This document shows positions 23,831-35,506 of a stretch of DNA of 64,000 bases, piece after piece. Below the pieces are notes generated by a model. That model saw only the letters and a list, made by a program, of their open reading frames with translations, was not told where the DNA came from and did no database searches. Both the position numbers and the translations under genes were made by a program. Position 1 is the stretch's first letter. Each line of letters begins with the position of its first letter. Source of the DNA: Phytophthora hibernalis (taxonomy: Eukaryota > Oomycota > Peronosporomycetes > Peronosporales > Peronosporaceae). Location of the stretch: the NCBI GenBank assembly GCA_012656075.1, contig JAAKBF010000159.1, forward strand, positions 62,001-126,000. Direction: 5' to 3'.

Positions 23831-24419
23831 CAGGCTGACTGATCGTCCACGTGATCAACAATGCGGCCGATGATCCTGCGACGGTCGCCCGCAGTATCCA
23901 CGAGTGGGGAGGTCCATCGCGCCGGAAGAGGGCCGGCGCGGATTGATCGGCGTCCAGGATACGAGCGGCGCGACTGAAGATATCATGCGTCGCACCGGGA
24001 CGAATGCTGGAATCATCTGCGCGGTGAGCGGGGCTGTGGTAGCGCTATGGGTCGTGCAATCGCGGAATCAGGAAGCGTGGCAGCCACGCCACGTCGGGAT
24101 CTCTCCGCGGGGTCGCGTTGCAAGTAATGAACAGGCGGGACATCATGCTGGTGATCCACTACGGGGACCGGCGGGGTCTGCGCCTCTCAAACGCCGGGGA
24201 CGTCGGCGCTGCGGGTTCGGCGTCTCACTTGGACTTGGTGAACTACCAAGCCGATCCGGCTGAGTCGAGTGCACTGGACAACGCGCATGATCTGAACCGA
24301 CATCACAATTAAGCCGTCGCGCTGCGTGCGTTGCGCGACCGTCAGAATCAGGAGCACGAAGCGACGCAGCGGTCGCTGCGTCGGCTTCGGAAGTAGACGG
24401 GGTTCCGCGAGATAACCAA

Positions 24420-25211
24420 CGGGTAGTAACGCTTGAGACGCCCCACGTAGAACGTGGGGTGTAGTCGCATAGTGGTCGGAATGTCGAGCGTGTAGGCGTC
24501 TCCTTTGACAGCTATAACCGTAAACGGACTAATGATAGCTTGTTGGCGCCGAGATTAGTAAAGGTCCAGGTTGAATGCCTGCGACGGAGAGTAGTACCTT
24601 GTCGCCAACATAATACACGTCCATGTTCTTGCGTCTTCTCTTGTCTGCATTTTCTGTCTGCTTATCAACTACTTGGATGATAGCGTCGCGCACAAAGCGC
24701 ACGACGGATTGTCGGCGCAGCAGGAAGTCCGAAATCGCTGCGGAGTCCGCGGCCGTGATGTCAGGCATCTTCTCGAAATTGACCACAGCGGATCCGGCAT
24801 CGGTCGCCGGATCATGAATTGCAGGAAAAGACACGGCACGTTTCGCTGGTTTCCGAACAGTCGAGTCCAGAAGGCCGACGTGAACCACGGGTCGCGGTCC
24901 GACACAATGGACGAGGGAAGGCCGTGGTGTCTGAAGACGATGTCGATGTATAGAGCCGCGGTGTCCTCTGCGCTGACCGACACCGACACCGGCGCCATAT
25001 GGACCATCTTGCTGAACCGGTCGACGAACACGACGACACCGACATTGTCATCGGCGTCTGGAGGCAAGCCAAAGATGAAGTCTATGCTGACCGACGACCA
25101 CCCATCGGACGCGATCGGAAGTGGACGGAGCGGAGCTTGCGAAGACGGTGCGGGTTTGACGCGCTGGCAGACTTCGCACGAACGAACCCATTTCCGGGCC
25201 CACTTGTACAT
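24420..25211 (-). pseudogene. Gypsy 2 integrase with internal deletion
   Basis: Zinc tail KWVRSCEVCQRVKP, first Asp in SVSIDFIFGLP and second in VSDRDPWFTSAFW are present. After FWTRLF the sequence jumps to the region beyond the third catalytic residue, so about 70 residues including the ETDGQTER glutamate are missing. The distal part continues with RRRKNMDVYYVGDKVLLS and the GPF/Y-like HPTFYVGRLKRYYP near 24450. Confidence 0.85.
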
Positions 25212-25281
25212 GTGGGGCCAGAAGAAGTCGCGCGACAGTGCGAGGAATGTTTCGAACCGATCGACGCTGTACGTTAGCAGG

Positions 25282-25974
25282 TCACCTTCGAGCTGGTAGC
25301 GCGCGACCGAAGCTAGCGCTCGCGTAGAAAGCTTGGATCTCAGAGAGGAAGTCGTCTGTGTCGTACGCGGGCGCGATATCTTCGCGTAGTGGACTTGTCG
25401 CGTGAACCTCAGTCGACTTGATGCCTGCTACGACACACGTAGCGCAATCTTCGTCTTCTTCGACGTCCGCAAAGCCGGACGCGCCCAAGTCGGGTCGAGG
25501 ATCGTAGTCGGGACGACGAGACAGCGCGTCCGCCAGGATATTCGACTTGCCTGACTTGGAGTGGACGACGAAGTTGTACTCGGCAAAGAAGGAGATCCAG
25601 AGATCCATATGCCGGCTCAGATGGGGGCTCTTGGTTTCCGTCCTCAGCGACGCGTGATCCGTGTACAGAGCGAACGTCTGTTCGCCCAGTAGATAAACGC
25701 GGAACTTGATGAGCGCGTAACGCATGGCAATGAGCTCCTTGTCGTGGACCGGGTAGCTGCGCTCCGCAGGTTTCAGTTGCCGTGACTGATAACTCACGAC
25801 ACGCTCCTGCCCTTCGCCGTCAAACTGCATCAGCTCGCAGGCGATTGCGAAGTCGCTGGCATCGCAGACGACGTGGAAGGCCTTCAAGTGGTCTGCCAGC
25901 GCCAGCACTGGGGCTGCCGCGAGACTGTTCTTCACAGCTTCGAAGGCACCTGGTGCTCGAGGGACCAGGTCCAT
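25282..25974 (-). pseudogene. Gypsy 2 RNase H
   Basis: FHVVCDASDFAIACEL, YPVHDKELIAMRYAL, LYTDHASLRTETKSPHLS and NILADALSRRPDY mark all expected motifs in one 230-codon frame. It overlaps the RT frame by about 40 bases with a frame change. Confidence 0.87.
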
Positions 25975-27073
25975 TGCATGTCTTTCTTGAGTAGCTGCGA
26001 CAGAGGTCGGATAATACGAGCATAGTCCTTCGTATACTTATGCAGGTAGTTAGCCATTCCAAGCCATTGCCGTAGCTCCTTCACGTTCCTGTGCGCTGGC
26101 CAGGAACAGATCGACGTGATCTTCTTGGGATCCGCACGAACGCCCTTACTACTGACGTAGCACCCAAGCACCGGAATCTCCGGTGCGCAGAAGATGCATT
26201 TCTTCAAATTCGCGTACAGCTTGTTCTCGCGCATCGCCGTGAAGACTCTCTCGAGGTGCTCGAGATGAACATCATGGGCGGGTTGGCCGCGTTCCTCCTT
26301 GCTGTGCACGAAGATGTCATCAAAGTAGTTGGGCGCGAAGTCACGCAGAGGTCTCAGTACATGTGGGACCATGCGGTTGAATGTCGCTGGCGCATTCTCC
26401 AATCCATGGGGCATCACGAGCCACTCCCAGAGCATGCCGCTCGGGGTGCTTACAGCCGTCAGAGGAATATCGCTGGCGCGCATCAGGATCTGATAGAAGC
26501 CATCGGTCAGATCGATGGCACTGTAGATCGTACTGCCGAACATCGAGTCCAGAATGATGTCCTTGCGGGGAATCGGAGTCTGAGCCGGAATGGTCGGATC
26601 GTTCAGCTATTTGAATGCGTGAACGATGCGCCATCCGCCGGTGACCGTCTTTACGCAGAAGGTCGGACTTGAAGGCGGGAGATACTTTCCCGCTCGTGAC
26701 CTGCTTTGCGACGGCCTTCGAAGAAAATCATCGATCGCTTGACCTGATCGTGCGGCAGCGGCCACTGCCGCGTCACGCAATACTTCGCTCCTGGCACGAG
26801 GTCGATCTCGTGCCGCACGCCGCGGTCCTTAGGGATGGTAGCGGAGATCTTGTCATGAAAGACGTCCGCGTACTTGCGTGCGAGGACATAGACATGATTG
26901 CCACTCGCCTTCAGCGCATCCCAAGTTTGGGCTGCAAAGCGCTCTTCACGCGCTGACTTGTGTTCAGCGCCTTCAGGACGCTCGTGTTTGCCGAGCGCCG
27001 AAGCCGATCCAGACGCAATGATGTTGAACGAAGCCGTCGCGTCCGCTGACGTGAGCAAGCAAACTTGTTCCAC
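25932..27073 (-). pseudogene. Gypsy 2 reverse transcriptase
   Basis: The N-terminal segment (27073 downward) ends in GAKYCVTRQWPLPHDQVK. After a frame change come WLVMPHGLENAPATF, the active site APNYFDDIFVHS, and the thumb with KCIFCAPEIPVLGCYVS and LRQWLGMANYLHKY. The F/YxDD box is intact, unlike the flanking change in element 1. Confidence 0.87.
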
Positions 27074-27083
27074 GTCGCCGCGA

Positions 27084-27790
27084 CTAAGGTCGCGTAGGAA
27101 GCCCTTCTAGGATTGAGCTGGAAGCTCCGTGAGCGCAAACAGACGCCGTGCGCGGCGGATAATGTACGCACACATCGCACACGTACGACCTTTCTTCGTT
27201 GTGTTCGATGGCGTGGATAACTTCCATGTCAGCAACGGTCTCCGTGCTTGACTCCGACTCGGACCCAGAGTCCGATCCTAAACGCCGGCGGAGACGGCCG
27301 CGGCGCTCCTCACCCCCACACATTCGCAGCACCGGCTCAGGCCGGTGCGAGTAATCTTCAATATGGCGCAGCGTCAGCTCAGGCTGGAGCGCTTCGTTCT
27401 CGTGGTGGTGCAGCGTCGACCCTGTCGGCGCGCCTCGTCGTTGATTAACGGCGTCGGCCACAGCCGACGCGGAGCGAAATCATCAACATCGTCATCATCG
27501 TCAAAACGTCCAGCGACGCCTCTCCCGCGCACCTGTGGCTTCTGGGAAAACATGTTCGCGATGGCCGAGAACGCTTTGTCGAGTTTGAGTTCGAGCCGCG
27601 CGAGACGCCATTCCAAGGCGCCTGCGGCCAACAGTCTCCGGGCGACCGGAGACTGGTCTTGTCACGCTGGTTCACACCTCGCAAGAAGGGCCATCGCTCT
27701 TTTCAGAGAGGGTACGAGTCATGGAGTCTGGATCCATGATAGCAACGTGAGCCACAGCGTGCTTGCCGTTTGGAGATGCGCGAGCACCGC
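27084..27790 (-). other. Gypsy 2 spacer between protease and RT
   Basis: Degraded coding sequence rich in Arg and acidic residues (GSDSGSESESSTETVADM), with no domain. It matches the position of the 80-base repeats of element 1 but lacks them. Confidence 0.5.
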
Positions 27791-27792
27791 TG

Positions 27793-28225
27793 TCACATCA
27801 ATGTCTCTCGTCCGCACCGTGCGGTTGAGCCAGTCGACGTTGAGCTGGTGGCGAGCAAGCCACGGCATGCCGAAACACAGTTAAACGAGCCGCTCAGCTC
27901 GATCACCAGGAATTCGTCGGAACTGCAGAAGCCGTTGAACTCGTAGGCGAACCGATGCGAGCACCGCGCGACCCTGCGCGGCACGCCATCAGCATACTTG
28001 ATCTCCATCTCGCATGGACCATTGCAAACACGCACGCTGGCGATCAGCGCAGCCAGACTGTCGCCGCGAACGAAGTTATTCGTCGCGCCCGAATCCAACA
28101 GCGCGCGGAGCGGACGCCCCGCGCCGGCGACGTGCAGACGCAACACGATCAGTCGCTTGTTGCTGCTGGGGTAGTGGCATGTAACTGCGCATGAAGCACA
28201 GCGGGGCTGAGAGGCTCTGTCACTA
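27793..28225 (-). pseudogene. Gypsy 2 aspartic protease
   Basis: The active site RALLDSGATNNFVRGDS is intact, followed by YADGVPRRVARC and FLVIELSGSFNCV. The frame breaks at the end near CRGLLATSST. Upstream sequence resembles the PPVLHAQL segment of element 1 and then stops. Confidence 0.8.
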
Positions 28226-29039
28226 GAAAGCTCACCTTTTCACTGCATTGAAAACAGTCAAAGGCAAACGTAAGCCAAAATTGGCAGCTTTGTCGCTATT
28301 CGGTGATTACTACAAGATTATGATTTATCGCGATGCATTTGAATCGATAATGCTAGACTTGCCCTTGCCACACGATGTAAAACCCGTCGACAGCATCCTT
28401 CCAGGGCTGTGGAAATAAAGATTGTATATTGGTTGTAGACCTTCATGCTGGAACAATCAATAATTGCAATCCGAACAATTTTAGTGCTAGTGATTGCAAT
28501 CTATTGTCTTATACTACACTTTAGTATGGAGTAGTTATTATATATACATCGAAGTAAAATAATAATTATATTATATTGCATGCTATTTACACTGATATAG
28601 GCGGTGATCCGCGCTTCGACAAGTTTGGCAACGGTGCTAGTGGGTTTGGACAAGCGGGTGGAGCCAACAATCAACTGGGTTTCGGAGCTGTCCACAACGG
28701 CGTCAAACCGGCACGACCACGAAATGGATATGGATTCGTGGTTGGTCCCGGTAGCGTTGGAAATTCGACGGCGGGAATGGGAGGCGTCCCTGGTAATGGC
28801 GCTGGAAACGCCGGGCTGGGAATGGTGATCCCCGCACCGACGACACCGGGCGGTGGACCAACTTCTATCAATGATAATGGGACGGCTGGCGGGGATGGAG
28901 TAGCCCCGGTGCGGCTGCAGGTGTTGGAGAAGGAACATGAGCCGGCGCTTTTGCTGGCGGAGCAAACGGAATCATGACAGGACAGTTTCAAGGCTTTGGC
29001 GGCGCAGGAGGAAAACTCGGCGGTGGTCGCCTAGACAAT
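28226..29039. other. AT-rich gap with a Gly/Pro-rich frame
   Basis: A Gly/Asn-rich plus-strand frame (28576-28977) and an opposing Pro-rich frame (28671-28991) overlap; neither is convincing. The minus frame continues the trail of the eEF1B-gamma-like fragment and could be a low-complexity stretch fused to it. Confidence 0.35.
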
Positions 29040-29187
29040 GGTGGCGGGGTCTTGGCCTTGAAGAAGACGGAAAGACGTGAGTTCCTTGGCCATGGCGAAG
29101 GCCGGAAGCTCGATGTCGACACCGTTGAACTCGGCAGCGATGCGCACGTTGAAGACGCGGTAGTTGGCGGGGTACATGTAGAGCTTA
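29040..29187 (-). pseudogene. eEF1B-gamma-like N-terminal fragment
   Basis: The minus strand reads KLYMYPANYRVFNVRIAAEF followed by NGVDIELPAFAMAKEL, which follows the GST-like N-terminus of elongation factor 1B gamma (KLYTYP, then RAFKALIAAQYNGV-type in the family). About 45 residues are recognisable before a frame change or stop. The rest of the gene is absent nearby, so this is a fragment or retro-copy remnant. Confidence 0.45.
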
Positions 29188-29790
29188 TTAACACACAGCA
29201 ATTACATCCTAAGGCTCTAACAGCCTGAAAGCGCAATATTCTGATGGTGATTGTCGATTGACATCTCTCCACAATCAATTATTCTGATTGACAATCTCGG
29301 CAATATTACAATCACAATCATTTTTCACTGCCCTGGCATCCTTCTGCCTCCTATGTACAAACAAACTGGAGTGATATCGCACAAAACAAACAACAGCGAC
29401 AGAGCAAATATCCAAAAGCTTATCCCAAACTGACGTGAGCAACGCGGCAAGGCATCACAGCGTTCCTCTCATGCAATGGTCACGGATCAACTCAATCTTG
29501 CTCCTGACGAAGAAGCTGATCGCGACGAAGGGGTTCACGCTAGAATCAGTCAACAAATTACAGGATCAACGGCGAAAAACGACAAACGTACGAGTGCAGC
29601 GGGTGTGGACTTGCTGACGGTCATAACATTCCACTTGCTCCAAGGTAAATATGGAAATAGCTGTTTTTGGCAGCGAAATCACTCCCGGTGAGTATTTGAT
29701 CAAGCACAGTCCCTTTCAATGTCTACTTCGTTTACAGACTGGATGCACGTGCATTTTCTGGAGTTGATGCACTTCCGATTTAACTTGCAC
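29188..29790. other. Intergenic, no gene seen
   Basis: Short frames only. The sequence LNLAPDEEADRDEG (29491-29535, plus) looks coding-like but is isolated. Confidence 0.35.
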
Positions 29791-30063
29791 AAGAAAACGA
29801 TGAGTACGCAATGGGTTTAAAGTCATTAATACATATTATTATACATAATATGCATATTATTATAATAATATGTATTAATGACTTTCTTGTTTACACAAGA
29901 AAACGATGAGTACGCAATGGGTTTAAAGTCATTAATACATTTTATTATACATAATATGCATATTATTATAATAATAATATGTATTAATGACTTTATATGC
30001 ATATTATTATTATAATAATATGTATTAATGACTTTAAACCCATTGCGTACTCATCGTTTTCTT
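29791..30063. repeat. AT-rich inverted-repeat element with a nested duplicate end
   Basis: A 44-base arm starting AAGAAAACGATGAGTACGCA at 29791 is repeated directly at 29897 and occurs as a perfect inverted copy at 30020-30063. The interior is almost pure A/T (CATATTATTATAATAATATG), itself palindromic. It could fold into a long hairpin. The layout fits a MITE-like element with one end duplicated. Confidence 0.8.
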
Positions 30064-30937
30064 ATCATATAGCATAAACAATATATTATATTGTTCATGC
30101 TTCAAACATACATCACGTATATATATTCTTCGAATTAAAGACAGGGCTACAATGCCATCGGCTGCACTCATGAATACTGTAGCATACCGCGGTCAAATGG
30201 AGAGCGATTCTCTGGCAAGTCCTTCATGTAGATTATGGAGGAGCAGCGACCGTGTTCCCACGAGGGGTGCAGGTAGCAGCAACGAGGTTAGATTACACAT
30301 ACAACCTCAACTTTGAACGTTGTGTGGGATCGCACTTGGTTCGTCGAAATGGGGCTGATCTGGTACAAGAAGGGCGGTACAACGACGAGCAGTACGATCA
30401 CAAACCCCAGAACACTGTACAACACATTGATGTTGAACCAGTCATTGGCACCTTCAATCATGAAAACAAAATCATTTTTGCATTCTCCAGCATCTGCAAA
30501 CACAATTACAGCACGAAGAGCCGACGGTTGCTCTAACCACCGCACGTTCCCACGCAATTACAGCTTAGAATGATACATACGCACATCTAGCCACTTAACA
30601 GCAACTTACTGGATATCATACTGCCGCATTTACTTCGCACAGTCCTCGGAAAGATTCGCTCTCAGCAGTTGGAATACATGGCACTCGTCGTAGAAATGCA
30701 GGTTGCGCTCTTGGTTACGCGTCCGTTCTCCACCGTATTAACGAGAACTTCCGTGTCACCGACGCTGCCCCACTTGAAGATATGATGAACTCACAATATC
30801 CATCACTGATGGAGATCGTATACCGGTGCAAGAAGCGGCCTCTTCTCGAGCTGTCGGGCGACTAAAATTGCAGCACCAGGTAGCAGCCGATAGTCACCAG
30901 GCCACCACCAAATGCAACACGATTTACAACACGAATT
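30064..30937. other. Degraded gene remnant region
   Basis: The minus strand carries a frame (30288-30557) with a strong hydrophobic stretch (NVLYSVLGFVIVLLVVVPPF), and upstream coding-like bits (NLHFYDECHVFQLLRANLSE) in another frame near 30650-30720. This suggests a decayed membrane-protein gene, family unknown. Confidence 0.3.
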
Positions 30938-31495
30938 GAGGCAAATCGAGAACGCACCATAACCGGTAGTTTCTCTAGCAATTGTTCGGCACCATTCACA
31001 CCCACCGTTTATTGCTGTGCTCCTTCTTCGCGAAAGGTTTCATTTGAAAACCAATAATTTCCAGTACGCGATTTCCAAAGCATAATAGGAGAGCAATTTT
31101 CCACTCCACAAAACAAAGAGCAGAGTGAATGTCGTTGCAATGCAGAGTGAATGATGTTGAAGTGAATAGGCGAATCGGATGGCGATATTTTATTTCTCGC
31201 TGGTCGTGTGGTTAGTTCCAATCCTACAGGCATGGTCAAGTTTCATTAGAACAAACCAAGACCGTACTTACACAGGATCATTTCTATAGTACCTTCTATT
31301 CTACTTTCTTTCCAAAAGTAGACAATTTCAATAACTTTGATGATCGTATTCGACTTCATTCATTGACTCGGGATGTCGGTGGTTCGTGCTGGGTTCTCTT
31401 TTGGACTCGGCCTTCCCCTTGATGAACGTCCGCTGTCGCTATTCCAAGGCGGCGTGAGTGAGTGGAGTGATATGAGAAGTTATTGCTACTCCTTT
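30938..31495 (+). repeat. Dispersed repeat, copy C
   Basis: It matches copy B from its start (GAGGCAAATCGAGA) to TTGCTACTCCTT, then leaves the family. The remaining 450 bases of copies A and B are absent. Bases after 31496 resemble those after the Tc1-like element at 15344. Confidence 0.85.
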
Positions 31496-31853
31496 TATTA
31501 CTAGTAGTACACGACAACAACTACTTGAAGTAGAAAACCTTCTTTCATACGTCTCACTTTGAACATATCTACGTCGTGCATACCACAGTGTTACCAGGCG
31601 CCTTAGGTTGGTAAGCCACAAGCTAACTTTGCAAAAGTCAAAAGCTCTTAATCATAGAAGCAGCAACGCAATCGATTGATCATTCAGTAGCCTTGCGAAC
31701 AGCATGTAGCAGTGGATGTATTCTGGTGCTAAACAATGACAAAAAGTATCCGTTACCTGGCTACTGCCACAAAATGATACTGTTTGTGTGCCCCAACACG
31801 TGTCAATTGGCACTTTGTCAGCAGCGGACTCGTCAATATCTCCCTCTGCATCC

Positions 31854-34365
31854 ATGTATCGTCCGTCACTGTCTTCTGCGGTGCACGACGCTCTCTATTC
31901 GTTCTGGAGACTGCCTGAGTCCACCCGTTCCTCACTGCAATCGAGTTTACCCAAATTCCGCTTTGACGTCGACGGGGTCGTGACTCTGGACTGGGATTCG
32001 TGGCTCTCCTTTGTCGATGCTGCTGGAGGTTGCGTCAATGAGATTGAGACGACGTGGGCACTTGCAATCGAAGCTGAGCAATTTATTGTCAATGGGGCAG
32101 TGAATTTGGACCGAGAAAGACGAAATTCGAGTTGGCGAGCAGTTCGCAGCTTGACTCACTCGAGTTCACTAGAAAAAGTCGCGGTGATGCTACACGACGA
32201 CTCGGGTGACTTCTTTTTGGCGTTTGTGGTGGGCGTCACTATCTTGGAGAAGACGTTGTTCGATTTACATGAGAGATCGAGATTTAGAGATTCGGTGAAG
32301 ACGCGGAAGAAGAACATGATTTTGAGAGATCTACTGCACTCGGACACGTTAATCGCCACGCTACCTGATGGACTTCTGCGTTTGCTGAAGATTCTGTTTC
32401 TGCCGTCGGGTTTGAACCTGAGAAACTTGGTTTGGCATGGATTTATGGCCCCCGCAGAGTTCCCCAAGTGCTTTGGCTGCCTCACACTGTTGCTTATCCT
32501 GGTACTGCCGAGGTATTTTGATAGGTCTTTGGAGAAGCTGGACGACATGACATTGGATGCAGAGCTCTTTCATATTGACAGCTTTGACTCAAAGTTTGTG
32601 GTTAGACCAGTGGAAATACTTGATCTGGAGCGAGATGAAGGCAGTTTGCAGCAGGATCTTGTCGAAGTGCTGCGCCGGGAGACTCCTGCTACAAGGAACG
32701 CAGTGATAACTAGGTGGTCGAATGCGCCTTTCATCCCTCTTGGGAGATCAAATCTACTACTACGTGCTATGGAGGCACTGGTGGAACGTGGAGACGAGCT
32801 GTGGTTTCTTTATGCGATTTTCCCAGTGCTAGAACACGCACTGCGCCTGGAGTTTCTTCTTGTAAACCAGAAGCGAGCAGCTTTGTCGAGCGCGTACGGT
32901 CTCGCGCAGATTGACGCGTATTACTCAACACTGGATGGCTTTGGCCAGAAGGACAAGCACCAAGTGCTCCTACATCCTACAGTTCTGCTGGATAATGAAG
33001 CTGATGGAACTAGCGAGAAGGACGATATTTCTCGTGATGCAGTACCAAACGCGCTTTACAACATACTTCCCTTTGCGTCGTTGGTGGTGCTGTTAGATCT
33101 CTTCATGATGTCGACTGGGCCCAATCTTCGTGCTAAGTTTTGCCATGGCGAAGCAAGTCTGACCAAGTTACTGGCAGAAAATGAATCGAGGTTGTCGACT
33201 TCTTCAAAAATCTCGTCAGCCACTGGATTGTTGTTTGGGGCTCTGGTACTTCTTTGCGAGAGCAGCTGGAATGTTTCCGCTCAATCCTGCTCAATTGATC
33301 CGGCGGAAGAAATATTGTTGCCCTCAAGCGCGGTAGATCACGCTTCACTCCCAGTCTCTGTCAGCCACTACCTCACGTCATTCAGTGCTAACTCAACTAG
33401 TTCGTTCCACCCGTTCTACCGGCTGCGTCGAATCCTGTGCGAGACGCATGCAGTTGCATCAGACTTTGCAGTGTTTCGAGGGATTTGGTCTTCGTATCGT
33501 CTTGAAGAAGTTCTCGTTGATGAAGAGAGTAAACCTCAGGTGTCCCGGGTCGAATTCAGCTTGATCCCAGCAAGTGACGGTGCTCCGTTCACATTGACAG
33601 AGAAAACTGAGCGAGTGGCAGAATTCCAAGCGGCTTTAGCTCTGTCTGGCAGCCCAATGACTGAAGCACTTGGTGTAAAGAAGAAGAAGAACTTCGCACA
33701 GTTAATCGGGCAGTTGAAAGTTCAATTGGATGGCGTTGCAGCTAGAATCCGCCATGACTTCAAGGTGAATCACCGTTCGAGCACTGAAGAACCTCAATGT
33801 AGCGTGTTTCTTGCGCTTGAGGACGACAAAAGCACACTAGATCGCTCACAAGCGCTGAACTTGCTAGAGAAATCGTTGGAGCGAAATCTTCTGGCATTGA
33901 GCGATCAAGATGGTCTCAGCGTGGCTTCGTGCATGATGGAGATCATCTTGTGCTGTCAGCGATCACTTCAGACCTACCGCTCTCATCGAGCAGCTACAAT
34001 TGCTCGTTGTTCAAGGAAAAGCTCGAACAAACAATCGACGCTCGTTGCTGACCAGCATCTTCTTCCTTCCAGGTTTTGAGCGTATGCAGCTCGTGAGTCT
34101 GAGTATTGTGGAGCATCATCTCGTACACTTGCATGATGTTGCAGCGGGGGTGGCAAACAAAAATCGCGCGTCTGACTCTCTTCTCTGCCCCCAAGCCATG
34201 CTCGTGGAACAACTTCAACGCAAACTTCTCCAGTGCATCACTTCATTTGAAGGCTGCACCGGTAGCAGTGAGGCATCGCAGAAAAGTGGCGAACAAGCTG
34301 TAGAGCGCGCACTGCAGTTCTTAAACTCGAAAGCTGTCAAGGCAGCATTCCCACCGTCAAAGTGA
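31854..34365 (+). CDS. ERMARD-like protein (DUF4209 domain)
   Basis: The first ATG in frame is 31854 (MYRPSLSSAVHDALYSFW). The protein shows the two signatures of the ER-membrane-associated RNA degradation protein family: PDGLLRLLKILFLPSGLNLR followed by NLVWHGFMAP near residue 190, and LFMMSTGPNLRAKFCHGEAS near residue 435. Human ERMARD is an ER-associated protein of unclear biochemistry. The main frame ends at 34079, but a second frame carries on with the same protein character to 34365; removing one C from the CC at 33977-33978 joins them into about 836 residues. The C-terminal part is helical. A TACATGTA palindrome follows 6 bases after the stop. A single-copy housekeeping gene is likely. 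Confidence 0.75.
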
Positions 34366-34370
34366 TGATA

Positions 34371-34378
34371 TACATGTA
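34371..34378. promoter_or_regulatory. TACATGTA palindrome
   Basis: Exact palindrome 5 bases after the ERMARD-like stop codon. See the finding on its over-representation. Confidence 0.4.
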
Positions 34379-34517
34379 CTTCACAAGTCAGAACACAAGA
34401 TAGAATAGATGAATGCTAGAGAGTTGATATTTAGCTGAGACCTTCTTTCATCTCGTTACGCAATTGACGATACTTTTGCTTCACATAAGACAGACACTTG
34501 AATCACTGCTTGTTGTT

Positions 34518-34820
34518 TTAGAAACCACTTGCACGTCGTCGCTCCATGGCCTTGGCGTTATTCGGGCGAACGATAGGCCACGCCGGTTCTTGAGCGGTGA
34601 ACTCTCTAGGCATGATGAGGGTGTGCGGAGACTCGACCCGCTCGACACCTTTATCTTCATCGTCGCCGTCGTACGCTGCTTGGTGCAGCAGGTTGATGGA
34701 GAGTTCACCAACGACGGAAGGTGAAGTCGGCACGAGGCCCAAGAAGTCCGAGTCGGTGCTGGCGTTGCGTGAGCGACTACGCCAGCTCTGGTTGCAGGAA
34801 ATGGGGACGATGGCGGCCAT
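34518..34820 (-). CDS. Small hypothetical protein
   Basis: A 100-codon frame from ATG 34820 (MAAIVPISCNQSWRSRSRNA) to 34518, with acidic centre (AAYDGDDEDKGVERVE) and basic end (AMERRRASGF). No signal peptide, helix or known domain. It lies tail-to-tail with the ERMARD-like gene. A longer in-frame extension to 35000 exists but is Arg-rich and looks like 5' leader. Confidence 0.4.
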   Translation of the reverse strand: MAAIVPISCNQSWRSRSRNASTDSDFLGLVPTSPSVVGELSINLLHQAAYDGDDEDKGVERVESPHTLIMPREFTAQEPAWPIVRPNNAKAMERRRASGF

Positions 34821-35506
34821 GTTGTGGTGGTTTGACGAAAGTCTTGTGTGGTTGCTGGCGAGTTGGAAAATGAAGAACGCTCTGAACAACGCACAACGGA
34901 GTCGATGGCGTTGACGTCGCCGCCCTCTCCATGCTCTTGATATTGTCTGCTGCTCAGCAGCTGCATGGCTGACGAATGTACCAACCCTGGCAATCTTCAA
35001 GAGATGTTAGGGCGTTCGCCTAGAAAACGCAGCCACGACAGTGGCAGATGTCCTAATGCCCTAGACAGCAGTTGCCGCATGGGTGCCTTCTCCTTTCTTC
35101 CTTCCTGCTTTCGTTAGATTTGCACGGGCAAGTTCAGGTAAGCCAGCCATGCGGCAAACGATAGTTGTCAACTGCGTAGAGGTTCTTGTCGATGTTGCAT
35201 GAAGTGGATAAGAACACGCCCCGAACTTATCGAGCTTGGCGTGACGACCGACAAGTGTGACCCTTTCACGACCCGTTGCGTTGCGAAGGCAATGGCGTGC
35301 GACCTGCTCGTCAACTCTTGATGAGCTTCAACGCACGGGGCGATCATCGAGAGCACGCCAGCTCTTTCAGATGATCTCCATCGAGTTAGCATGCTTCATG
35401 TATTTCTCGTACAAACTTCACTGGGACGGTGAACCACTCGCTCTCGGCTCTTAAAAACTTCTTATCAACGACACTATAAACATTGTAGCAACATCGGAGT
35501 CTTCCT
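34821..35506. other. Intergenic, no gene seen
   Basis: 5' side of the small gene and 3' side of E1; nothing recognisable. Confidence 0.45.

Larger units (their letters stand above)
23024..28225 (-). mobile_element. Ty3/gypsy chromovirus 2, truncated
   Basis: Order on the minus strand is protease, RT, RNase H, integrase with GPF/Y and chromodomain, 3' LTR. Gag and the 5' LTR are missing: similarity stops at about 28225, just upstream of the protease. Multiple frame changes and an internal integrase deletion make it non-autonomous. Confidence 0.85.

Noticed and set aside
23129..23842. 237-codon plus-strand frame across the gypsy 2 LTR
   Set aside because: Runs antisense through the LTR and the chromodomain; not a gene.
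29791..30063. Possible CRISPR-like array because of repeated arms
   Set aside because: Only two direct copies and one inverted copy with an A/T palindrome; a eukaryotic inverted-repeat element fits better.
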